DNA of 14,223 nt from positions 1-14,223 of the forward strand of contig CAKURW010000045.1 of NCBI GenBank assembly GCA_934675795.1, in the 5' to 3' direction. The translations under genes were made by a program, and so were the position numbers. The first letter of the stretch is position 1. Each line of letters starts with the position of its first letter. The DNA comes from an uncultured Collinsella sp. GTDB taxonomy: Bacteria; Actinomycetota; Coriobacteriia; Coriobacteriales; Coriobacteriaceae. The notes beneath the pieces were generated by a model. That model was not told the origin of the DNA, made no database searches, and saw nothing but the letters and a program-made list of their open reading frames with translations. Positions 1 through 5,642 of the stretch are shown here, in pieces.

Positions 1-15
1 TGACTTTTTCACCAT
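1..15 (-). CDS. 5' end of a leftward gene (partial)
   Basis: Only the first five codons are in the window, reading Met-Val-Lys-Lys-Ser on the minus strand from an ATG at 15-13. The start is supported by a strong Shine-Dalgarno sequence, AAGGAG, at 22-27 with a spacing of about 6 bases. The product cannot be identified from five residues. The region upstream carries two LacI-type operator-like sites at about 109-138, which hints at a carbohydrate-related gene, but that is an inference from context only. Confidence 0.55.
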
Positions 16-20
16 TTGTG

Positions 21-38
21 TCTCCTTGCGATCGGAGA
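21..38 (-). promoter_or_regulatory. Small inverted repeat over the SD of the partial gene
   Basis: TCTCC (21-25) and GGAGA (34-38) are inverted repeats separated by 8 bases. In the leftward transcript the 3' arm is the GGAGA of the Shine-Dalgarno sequence, so a 5-bp hairpin could partly hide it. The stem is short and could be chance. Confidence 0.3.
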
Positions 39-55
39 TTTACCCTACGCCTTGC

Positions 56-61
56 ATGATA
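56..61 (-). promoter_or_regulatory. Possible extended -10 box for the partial leftward gene
   Basis: On the minus strand the sequence TGC-TATCAT occurs here, a 5/6 match to TATAAT with an upstream TG. No good -35 box lies 16-18 bp upstream, so this rests on the extended -10 alone. Transcription would start near 49 and give a leader of about 34 bases. Confidence 0.3.
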
Positions 62-108
62 GCAAGAAATTATTCGGTGAACGGTAAGATTCCCGTAAAA
101 GGCACACT

Positions 109-138
109 AAAACGCTTCAATAAACTGAAACGCTTTAA
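109..138. promoter_or_regulatory. Two LacI-family operator-like sites
   Basis: Two copies of AAACGCTT with a central CG occur at 110-117 (CG at 113-114) and 128-135 (CG at 131-132), 18 bp centre to centre. They fit the AANCGNTT core typical of LacI/GalR-family operators (established knowledge). Their match extends to AAACGCTTYAA. They lie upstream of the leftward partial gene and left of the transposon. Which promoter they control is not clear, because they sit about 50-80 bp upstream of the best -10 candidate. Confidence 0.4.
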
Positions 139-168
139 ATAAAACTATCTGCCTGCTGCATCGCCCCG

Positions 169-217
169 CTCATTGGGGACAGACTTACATGAGTGCTTTC
201 ACTCATTTGGGACAGAC
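169..217 (+). repeat. Left terminal inverted repeat of the RAYT element
   Basis: This 49-bp sequence is repeated in inverted orientation at 1158-1206 with three mismatches. Inside it a 16-bp direct repeat, CTCATTKGGGACAGAC, occurs at 169-184 and 202-217 (33-bp period, one mismatch). Between these copies lies a perfect 7-bp hairpin, ATGAGTG (189-195), loop CTTT, CACTCAT (200-206). This matches the general build of REP sequences: a short conserved motif next to a small hairpin. Confidence 0.85.
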
Positions 218-266
218 ATCGTTTTGCCATTTTGCCGTTCTGGGCCTGTTATTGCCGCTTATTGGA

Positions 267-272
267 TATAAA
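267..272 (+). promoter_or_regulatory. Possible -10 box for the RAYT gene
   Basis: TATAAA matches the sigma-70 -10 consensus at 5 of 6 bases and lies 76 bp before the transposase ATG. No convincing -35 box is seen 16-18 bp upstream. The intergenic stretch 218-347 otherwise holds a short tandem repeat of TTTTGCC near 224-238 and the SD hairpin at 303-345. Confidence 0.3.
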
Positions 273-302
273 TAGGTTGCAGGCTCAGCATTTCGCGTTG
301 CT

Positions 303-345
303 TCTCTCCTTTTAGGTGTTGCCTGAACAGTTTTGAAAGGAGAGA
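303..345 (+). promoter_or_regulatory. Hairpin that can hide the RAYT ribosome binding site
   Basis: TCTCTCCTTT (303-312) is the perfect reverse complement of AAAGGAGAGA (336-345), which contains the Shine-Dalgarno sequence of the transposase three bases before its ATG. The 23-base loop can form an inner 4-bp stem, TGTT (317-320) with AACA (326-329). In the mRNA this should block ribosome access. Hairpin occlusion of the transposase ribosome binding site is established for Salmonella IS200; its presence here is an inference from the repeat. Confidence 0.65.
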
Positions 346-347
346 TT

Positions 348-1124
348 ATGCCCCGATGCGCCCGCCCCGTTTCGATCACCGGCTATTACCACGTCTTTGA
401 CCGCGGCAACTCCAAACAGATTATTTTTGAAGATGACTCCGACCGTTATCGTTTCTTATCGGATATCTCGGACAGGTTTGCGCGCCATGAAGTGGCGGTG
501 TTGGCTTGGTGCCTTATGGACAATCACTTCCATTTGATGGTTGATGACCCATTTGACAACCTTTCAAAGGCAATGCAGTGCGCGCTGACGGCATATGCTA
601 AGTATTTCAATGGAAAAACGGGGAGAACGGGACATCTGTTTGACAATCGCTATTCGCGGGTCGCGGTTGAGTCGGACACGCAGGCGGTGCAGCTGCTCGA
701 CTATATTCATCTCAATCCCGTGAAAGGTGCGATCGACTCTCTCGAAGCATACCGCTGGTCAAGCTTTAGGGCATACCAGCTGGGCTACGATCCCTTTGAC
801 ATCTGTGATGCGGCCCCTATGCTCGATATTGTCGGAGGCTCCCGTTGCTATTGCGAGCATCTCGAGGAAGTTGCCGGGCGCATCTGGTCAGTGGAGGTTC
901 TTCCACGCCGGCGGATCCCCGATGAGGAGGCCCTTTCCGTTGCGCATGAAGTCCTGCCGAGCATAGATCCTGCGCTGCTCAAGGCCCTGCCACGCCCCGA
1001 TCGCGATGCCTGTCTGCTGAGGCTCAGGCGGGCGCATCTCACGGTCAAGCAAATTGCCCGTATCACCGGCATCGGCGCTACAAGCGTAACCAAGGCCACC
1101 GCGGGCTGGAACGAGGCGGCGTGA
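348..1124 (+). CDS. IS200-like / REP-associated tyrosine transposase
   Basis: The product is a 258-residue single-domain HUH nuclease of the Y1_Tnp / RAYT type, expected to cut and rejoin single-stranded DNA at hairpin-flanked sites. The HUH motif is His60-Phe-His62 within a MDNHFHLMV stretch, and the catalytic tyrosine is Tyr119 in DYIHLNPVK. Both are diagnostic of the family. The C-terminal part (about 190-258) contains a probable helix-turn-helix (LTVKQIARITG onward), as in many RAYTs. I chose ATG 348 over a TTG at 333 because AAAGGAGAG at 336-344 is a strong ribosome binding site for 348. The reading frame is intact. The gene faces rpmB, and the rpmB terminator on the facing strand may also stop its transcript. 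Family assignment is firm; whether it is a mobile IS or a resident RAYT is not settled. Confidence 0.93.
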   Translation: MPRCARPVSITGYYHVFDRGNSKQIIFEDDSDRYRFLSDISDRFARHEVAVLAWCLMDNHFHLMVDDPFDNLSKAMQCALTAYAKYFNGKTGRTGHLFDNRYSRVAVESDTQAVQLLDYIHLNPVKGAIDSLEAYRWSSFRAYQLGYDPFDICDAAPMLDIVGGSRCYCEHLEEVAGRIWSVEVLPRRRIPDEEALSVAHEVLPSIDPALLKALPRPDRDACLLRLRRAHLTVKQIARITGIGATSVTKATAGWNEAA

Positions 1125-1157
1125 GGCAGGGGCCGAACCGCTGCTGGCATGCGTTAC

Positions 1158-1206
1158 GTCTGTCCCCAATGCGTGAAAACACTCATGTAAGTCTGTCCCC
1201 AATGAG
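1158..1206 (-). repeat. Right terminal inverted repeat of the RAYT element
   Basis: This is the reverse-complement partner of 169-217, with 46 of 49 bases matching. It keeps both GGGGACAGAC copies, here identical over 14 bases. Its hairpin, ATGCGTG (1169-1175), loop AAAA, CACTCAT (1180-1186), has one mismatched pair, unlike the perfect left hairpin. Confidence 0.85.
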
Positions 1207-1209
1207 TGC

Positions 1210-1243
1210 AAAAAAGGCGCCCTCCGTAGGGGAGGGCGCCTTT
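1210..1243 (-). terminator. Intrinsic terminator of rpmB
   Basis: GGCGCCCTCC (1216-1225) and GGAGGGCGCC (1231-1240) form a perfect 10-bp G/C-rich stem with a 5-base loop. On the minus strand the stem is followed by six T (complement of 1210-1215), a textbook terminator for rpmB. On the plus strand only TTT follows, so it may also stop the facing transposase transcript less efficiently. Confidence 0.88.
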
Positions 1244-1264
1244 GGTAAGTTCTATATGAACGCG

Positions 1265-1308
1265 AGGTCTTTGACCCGGAGAGTCCGAGGTACTTGTTGG
1301 TAAGACCT
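1265..1308 (-). other. Nested hairpin in the rpmB 3' UTR
   Basis: AGGTCTT (1265-1271) pairs with AAGACCT (1302-1308), and inside it ACCCGGA (1274-1280) can pair with TCCGAGGT (1284-1291) with one bulge. The structure begins 3 bases after the rpmB stop codon and ends 24 bases before the terminator stem. It may stabilise the mRNA; no known RNA family was recognised. Confidence 0.35.
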
Positions 1309-1311
1309 TAT

Positions 1312-1500
1312 TTAGGAGCGCGCAACCTTGCCAGACTTGAGGCAGGTGGAGCAAACGTTCATCTTGCGACGGTGACCATCGACGACGACGTAGACGCGCT
1401 GGATGTTGGGGCGGAACTTACGGTTGGTGACGCGGTGAGAGTGGCTGATGGAGCGACCGGCAACGGGGTGCTTACCGCAAACTTCGCAAACTTTGGACAT
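1312..1500 (-). CDS. rpmB: 50S ribosomal protein L28
   Basis: The product is a 62-residue protein with the L28 pattern: MSKVCEVCGK at the start, then the basic HSHRVTNRKFRPN stretch and the RVYVVVDG strand. L28 is a structural component of the large ribosomal subunit. Cys5, Cys8, Cys50 and Cys53 form two CxxC pairs, so this is the zinc-binding (C+) form. The start is the ATG at 1500, with AAGGAGG at 1508-1514 as the ribosome binding site; an upstream in-frame start at 1548 lacks such support. It is transcribed alone, divergently from the pyr operon, from a promoter near 1555 to the terminator at 1216-1240. Because C+ ribosomal proteins can be zinc-regulated in some bacteria I looked for a Zur box and saw no clear one. 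Confidence 0.96.
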   Translation of the reverse strand: MSKVCEVCGKHPVAGRSISHSHRVTNRKFRPNIQRVYVVVDGHRRKMNVCSTCLKSGKVARS

Positions 1501-1554
1501 AACTGACCCTCCTTGGGCGACAAACGAACATGTCGCGTTAACAAACAAGCCTGA

Positions 1555-1582
1555 ACTATAGCACAGAAGTCACTCCCTGTGC
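1555..1582 (-). promoter_or_regulatory. Promoter and small dyad upstream of rpmB
   Basis: On the minus strand TGC-TATAGT gives an extended -10 box (TATAGT is the complement of 1555-1560). The -35 region is weak (CGCACA, 17-bp spacing). GCACAG (1561-1566) and CTGTGC (1577-1582) form a 6-bp inverted repeat between the two boxes and could be an operator. Confidence 0.45.
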
Positions 1583-1692
1583 GCAATCTACACAGAGATA
1601 TTCCTCTTTTGGCGATAGTGCTCACGCCACGGCCCTGGACGTAGATCCGATTTGCGTGCAGCAGAGGGGATTATGCCAGCTCGTGCGTGCGT

Positions 1693-1720
1693 TTTCAAGC
1701 TCGTCCCACAAATATATATA
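1693..1720 (+). promoter_or_regulatory. Weak upstream promoter candidate for the pyr operon
   Basis: TTTCAA (1693-1698), a 16-bp spacer and TATATA (1715-1720) in an A/T-rich patch form a possible distal promoter. It is followed by a perfect 7-bp tandem repeat, TTGGGCT, at 1727-1740. No gene is seen in the whole stretch 1501-1951. Confidence 0.25.
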
Positions 1721-1768
1721 GGTTTATTGGGCTTTGGGCTCCGTTTACGGATTGCTCTGTATTTATGC

Positions 1769-1797
1769 TCGCAATTAAGCTCGAGGTTGGCTACACT
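1769..1797 (+). promoter_or_regulatory. Proximal promoter candidate for the pyr operon
   Basis: TACACT (1792-1797) resembles a -10 box (4 of 6), with a poor -35 (TCGCAA, 1769-1774) at 17 bp. A start near 1804 would give a leader of about 148 bases containing the complete attenuator-like structure. Position is the main argument; the boxes are weak. Confidence 0.35.
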
Positions 1798-1820
1798 ATC
1801 CCTTGACCATTAAAGGGGTA

Positions 1821-1880
1821 CGAGATACCCACATGGAATTACATAGCTGCCAAAGAGCAGCCCTTCCTGTGGGTGTCTCG
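1821..1880 (+). promoter_or_regulatory. PyrR-binding-loop-like hairpin in the pyr leader
   Basis: CGAGATACCCAC (1821-1832) pairs with GTGGGTGTCTCG (1869-1880) as a 12-bp lower stem with one G-U. Above it, GGAA (1835-1838) can pair with TTCC (1864-1867), then an internal loop, then an upper stem GCTGC/GCAGC (1846-1850, 1857-1861) closed by the hexaloop CAAAGA. Known PyrR binding loops have a lower stem, a purine-rich internal bulge, a short upper stem and a CNGNGA hexaloop. The hexaloop here differs at one conserved base, and the flanking consensus fits poorly. The assignment is an inference from build and position. Confidence 0.6.
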
Positions 1881-1912
1881 TCCGCTTTAAGCGGTCGGGC
1901 ATCTATTTTTTT
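1877..1912 (+). terminator. Intrinsic terminator (attenuator) in the pyr leader
   Basis: CCGCTT (1882-1887) pairs with AAGCGG (1889-1894). The stem extends across a T-T mismatch by CTCG (1877-1880) with CGGG (1896-1899). A run of seven T follows at 1906-1912. The hairpin lies between the PyrR-loop-like structure and pyrR, as expected for attenuation. Segment 1852-1863 (AAAGAGCAGCCC) can instead pair with 1897-1908, which would be an antiterminator that disrupts both structures. Confidence 0.65.
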
Positions 1913-1939
1913 GACTGTGTCAGCAGTCAAGACATGTGA

Positions 1940-2536
<597 letters not shown>

Positions 2537-2540
2537 TACC

Positions 2541-3485
2541 GTGGCGTTCAACCATAAGCACCTGATCGACATTACCGAGTACTCCGAAGAGGATATCAAG
2601 CTCATCCTCGAGACCGCCAAGGCGTTCTCCGAGGTCAACGAGCGTGCGATCAAGAAGGTCCCCACTCTCAAGGGCAAGACCATCGTTAATATGTTCAACG
2701 AGCCCTCGACGCGCACCCGCAGCTCCTTCGAGCTCGCCGAGAAGCGTCTTTCGGCCGACAGCCTCAACTTTGGCGGCTCCTCGACCTCTACGGTCAAGGG
2801 TGAGAGCCTCGTTGACACCGTCGAGACCCTCAACGCCTATAAGATCGACTGCATCGTCGTGCGCGATAAGCACGCCGGCGCTCCCTACATCGTCACGCAG
2901 AACTCGCCCGCGAGCGTCATCTGCGCCGGCGACGGCAAGCACAACCACCCCACGCAGGCCCTGCTCGACCTGTACACCATCTGGGAGCACAAGGGTGACT
3001 TCCACGGTCTGAAGGTCGCCGTCGTCGGCGATATCGCACACTCCCGTGTCTGCGGCTCGCTGATCCCCGCCCTTAAGATCATGGGCTGCGAGACCTACGC
3101 CGTCGCCCCCGGCACGCTGCTGCCGCCGGCGCCCGAGGTCCTGGGCTGCGACCACGTGACGAGCGACCTCGATTCCGTCCTGCCCGAGCTGGACGTCGTC
3201 TACATGCTGCGGGTGCAGCAGGAGCGCCTCGAGGGTGCCCCGTTCCCGACCATTCGTGAGTACCACAAGCTCTTCGGTCTGACCAAGGACCGCGAGAAGC
3301 TCATGAAGCCCGATGCGATCATCTGCCACCCGGGCCCCATCAACCGCGGCGTCGAGTTCGACTCCTATATGGCCGACCACCCGCAACGCTCCGTCATCCT
3401 GGAGCAGGTCTACGCCGGTATCTGCGTGCGTATGGCTATCCTGTATCTGCTGCTTGGAGGTGCCGATAATGGCCTTGCTTCTTAA
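2541..3485 (+). CDS. pyrB: Aspartate carbamoyltransferase, catalytic chain
   Basis: The enzyme condenses carbamoyl phosphate with aspartate, the first committed step of pyrimidine synthesis. The 314-residue length is normal. Motifs seen: STRTR at 56-60 (carbamoyl phosphate binding), Lys86 in the mobile STSTVKGES loop, HPTQ at 136-139 and HPGPINRG near the C-terminus. I chose GTG 2541 because the GGAGGTGA at 2525-2532 lies 8 bases before it. A GTG at 2529 would be four codons longer but overlaps this same sequence, so it has no ribosome binding site of its own. The chosen start follows the pyrR stop by 4 bp. No pyrI regulatory chain is present, so it probably works as the plain catalytic trimer or in contact with PyrC; the latter is known for some class I dihydroorotases and is only a possibility here. 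Confidence 0.95.
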   Translation: MAFNHKHLIDITEYSEEDIKLILETAKAFSEVNERAIKKVPTLKGKTIVNMFNEPSTRTRSSFELAEKRLSADSLNFGGSSTSTVKGESLVDTVETLNAYKIDCIVVRDKHAGAPYIVTQNSPASVICAGDGKHNHPTQALLDLYTIWEHKGDFHGLKVAVVGDIAHSRVCGSLIPALKIMGCETYAVAPGTLLPPAPEVLGCDHVTSDLDSVLPELDVVYMLRVQQERLEGAPFPTIREYHKLFGLTKDREKLMKPDAIICHPGPINRGVEFDSYMADHPQRSVILEQVYAGICVRMAILYLLLGGADNGLAS

Positions 3486-4758
3486 GAATGCCCACGTCGT
3501 CGACCCGTCCGTCGAGCTTGACGGTGTCGTTGACGTCCTGATTGACGGCGACAAGATCGCCGAGGTCGGCGAGAATCTCGCCGTCGAGGGAGCCGAGGTC
3601 CGCGACCTTTCCGGCAAGTACCTCGTCCCTGGCCTGGTGGATATGCACGTTCACCTTCGCGAGCCCGGCTACGAGGTCAAAGAGGACATCGAGAGCGGCA
3701 CCCGCGCAGCTGCCAAGGGCGGCTTTACCGGCGTGTGCGCCATGCCCAACACCGATCCCGTCACCGATAACGGCACCGTCGTGGAGTTCGTCAAGTCTCG
3801 CGCTGCCGAGGTCGGTCACTGCCGCGTCTATCCGTCGGGCGCCATGACCCGCGGTCTTAAGGGCGAGGCCATGTCCGAAATGGGCGATATGGTCGCCCAC
3901 GGCGCCGTCGCCTTCACCGACGACGGTCGCGGCGTGCAGGGCGCGGGTATGCTCCGTCGCTGCATGGACTACGGCAAGATGTTCGGCAAGGTCTTTATGA
4001 GCCATTGCCAGGACGAGGACCTGGTCGGCCACGGCCAGATCAACGAGGGCAAGGTCTCGACCCGTCTGGCTCTCGAGGGCTGGCCGGCTGCCGGCGAGGA
4101 GCTCCAGATCGCCCGCGACATCGAGATCGCCAAGCTGACCGGTGCCAAGCTGCACATCCAGCACATCTCCACCGCCCATGGCCTGGAGATCGTGCGTGCC
4201 GGTAAGGCCGCTGGCGTTCAGGTTACCTGCGAGGCCACCCCGCACCACATGTTCCTGACCGAGAACGACCTGGACGAGACCTACAACACCTCGCTCAAGG
4301 TCAATCCGCCGCTGCGTACCGAGGAGGATGCCGAGGCCATCCGTCAGGGCGTCATCGACGGCACCGTCGACGCTATCGTCACCGATCACGCTCCCCACAC
4401 CCCGTGGGAGAAGGCCCGCGAGTTCGAGCTTGCGCCCTTTGGCATGATCGGCCTCGAGACCTCGCTGTCGCTCGTACTCACCGAGCTGGTCAACACGGGC
4501 AAGATGAGCGTGGGCCGCATGGTCGAGCTCATGGCCATCAAGCCGCGTGAGATTCTGGGCCTCGACCAGGTTCAGGTCAAGGCGGGCTCCGTTGCCGACC
4601 TGACCGTGTTCGACCCCTCTGCCACCTGGACGGTCGGCGAGGACGGTTATGAGTCGCGCGCCGAGAACTCCGGTTTTGCCGGCCGCACGCTTACCGGTCG
4701 TGCCACCGATGTGTTTGTCGGCGGTAAGCAGACGCTCGCCGACGGCTGCATCTGCTAG
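3469..4758 (+). CDS. pyrC: Dihydroorotase (class I)
   Basis: The zinc amidohydrolase closes carbamoyl aspartate to dihydroorotate. It has 429 residues, the usual size of class I enzymes. The metal site begins with His60-Val-His62 in VDMHVHLREPG. The bridging aspartate of this class is in the FTDDG stretch (Asp151 or Asp152), further histidines are in SHCQDED and HIQHIS, and VTDHAPH carries Asp306 with His307. The start ATG 3469 overlaps the end of pyrB by 17 bp and has GGAGG at 3456-3460. Longer in-frame extension upstream lies inside pyrB and is not credible. Position between pyrB and pyrK fits the pathway order. Confidence 0.97.
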   Translation: MALLLKNAHVVDPSVELDGVVDVLIDGDKIAEVGENLAVEGAEVRDLSGKYLVPGLVDMHVHLREPGYEVKEDIESGTRAAAKGGFTGVCAMPNTDPVTDNGTVVEFVKSRAAEVGHCRVYPSGAMTRGLKGEAMSEMGDMVAHGAVAFTDDGRGVQGAGMLRRCMDYGKMFGKVFMSHCQDEDLVGHGQINEGKVSTRLALEGWPAAGEELQIARDIEIAKLTGAKLHIQHISTAHGLEIVRAGKAAGVQVTCEATPHHMFLTENDLDETYNTSLKVNPPLRTEEDAEAIRQGVIDGTVDAIVTDHAPHTPWEKAREFELAPFGMIGLETSLSLVLTELVNTGKMSVGRMVELMAIKPREILGLDQVQVKAGSVADLTVFDPSATWTVGEDGYESRAENSGFAGRTLTGRATDVFVGGKQTLADGCIC

Positions 4759-4778
4759 CATAGCCTTATCGCTTTTGT

Positions 4779-4817
4779 GCGCGGTGCCCTTGCGGTGCCG
4801 CGCTTTCTGTTCGTTTT
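4779..4817 (+). terminator. Possible weak terminator between pyrC and pyrK
   Basis: GCGCGGTGCC (4779-4788) pairs with GGTGCCGCGC (4794-4803) over 10 bp, including two tandem G-U pairs, with a 5-base loop. The T-rich tail TTTCTGTTCGTTTT (4804-4817) is interrupted, so termination would be partial. It lies in the only sizeable gap of the operon. Confidence 0.4.
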
Positions 4818-4819
4818 GA

Positions 4820-4835
4820 CCATGCAATCGCATGG
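4820..4835 (+). promoter_or_regulatory. Small hairpin just before the pyrK ribosome binding site
   Basis: CCATGC (4820-4825) and GCATGG (4830-4835) form a perfect 6-bp stem with loop AATC. It ends within the GGGGGA that precedes TTGGAG (4840-4845), the pyrK ribosome binding site. An effect on pyrK translation is possible but unproven. Confidence 0.35.
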
Positions 4836-4850
4836 GGGATTGGAGCGTCT

Positions 4851-5642
4851 ATGCCCACACCTTCCACTGCACGCATGCACGACTTCGAGGTCGTCTCGAA
4901 CCAGGAGATCGCCGACGGCATCTTCTCGCTCGTCATCTCGGCCCCCAAGCTTGCAAGTGCGCTCAAGCCCGGTCAGTTTGTGAACATTGCCGTGCCCGGC
5001 GATGCGTCCTCGCTGCTTCGTGTGCCCCTGAGCTTCTATCGCGCCGACGCCCAGGCCGGCACCGTCGAGCTGTGGTACGCCGTCGTGGGTGACGACACCC
5101 GTCGTCTGTCGCAGATGGCCCCCGGCTCCAAGTCCAACCTGTTGGGCCCTGGCGGCCGCGGTTGGCTTGTTCCCGAGGGCACCAGGAAGGCGCTGCTCGT
5201 GGCGGGCGGCATCGGCGTTCCGCCCGTGCTCTGCCTCGCCGGCAAGCTTGCCGAGCAGGGCGTGGATGTCGACGTTTGTCTGGGCTTTGGCACCGCTTCC
5301 AAGGCCGTGGGTGTCGATGAGTTCCGCGCGCTGGGCGCCACTGTTAACGTGTGCACCGACGATGGCACGCTGGGCACGCACGGTTTTTGCACCGACCCGG
5401 CAGCCGAGCTGCTCGGCGAGGGCGGCTACGACTACGTCGCCAGCTGCGGTCCCGCCGTCATGATGAAGAAAGTCGCCGCCGCTGCCGCCGAGGCCGGCGC
5501 GTACTGCGAGGTGTCGCTCGAGCGCATGATGAGCTGCGGCTTTGGTGCCTGCAACACCTGCAATGTCGAGACGGTCGACGGTATGAAGGGTGCTTGCATG
5601 TGCGGCCCCGTGTTCGATGCTTCCAAGGTGGTGGTCTTCTAG
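4851..5642 (+). CDS. pyrK: Dihydroorotate dehydrogenase B, electron transfer subunit
   Basis: PyrK passes electrons from PyrD to NAD+ through FAD and a [2Fe-2S] cluster. The 263-residue protein has an N-terminal FAD-binding barrel with the RVPLSFYRAD motif (a variant of RxFS/T), a nucleotide-binding segment with VAGGIGVPPVLCLA, and a C-terminal cluster motif. The ligands are Cys229, Cys234, Cys237 and Cys249, the last in CMCGPVF; Cys251 is an extra cysteine beside it. The start ATG 4851 has GGAG at 4842-4845. It is separated from pyrC by 92 bp and its stop shares one base with the pyrD start, so PyrK and PyrD are probably made in step for their heterotetramer. Confidence 0.95.
   Translation: MPTPSTARMHDFEVVSNQEIADGIFSLVISAPKLASALKPGQFVNIAVPGDASSLLRVPLSFYRADAQAGTVELWYAVVGDDTRRLSQMAPGSKSNLLGPGGRGWLVPEGTRKALLVAGGIGVPPVLCLAGKLAEQGVDVDVCLGFGTASKAVGVDEFRALGATVNVCTDDGTLGTHGFCTDPAAELLGEGGYDYVASCGPAVMMKKVAAAAAEAGAYCEVSLERMMSCGFGACNTCNVETVDGMKGACMCGPVFDASKVVVF

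Larger units (their letters stand above)
169..1206 (+). mobile_element. IS200-like / RAYT element with inverted REP-like ends
   Basis: A single Y1-type (HUH) transposase gene at 348-1124 is enclosed by 49-bp inverted repeats at 169-217 and 1158-1206, giving a unit of 1038 bp. No target-site duplication is visible, which is usual for Y1/HUH transposases because they move as single strands. The right end lies 3 bp from the T-run of the rpmB terminator. The unit may be a complete insertion or a domesticated RAYT locus; the sequence alone does not decide. Third codon positions in the transposase look less G/C-rich than in the pyr genes, which suggests separate ancestry. Confidence 0.75.

Noticed and set aside
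161..1210. Target-site duplication around the transposon
   Set aside because: Bases outside the two inverted repeats do not form a direct repeat, and HUH Y1 transposases do not make one.
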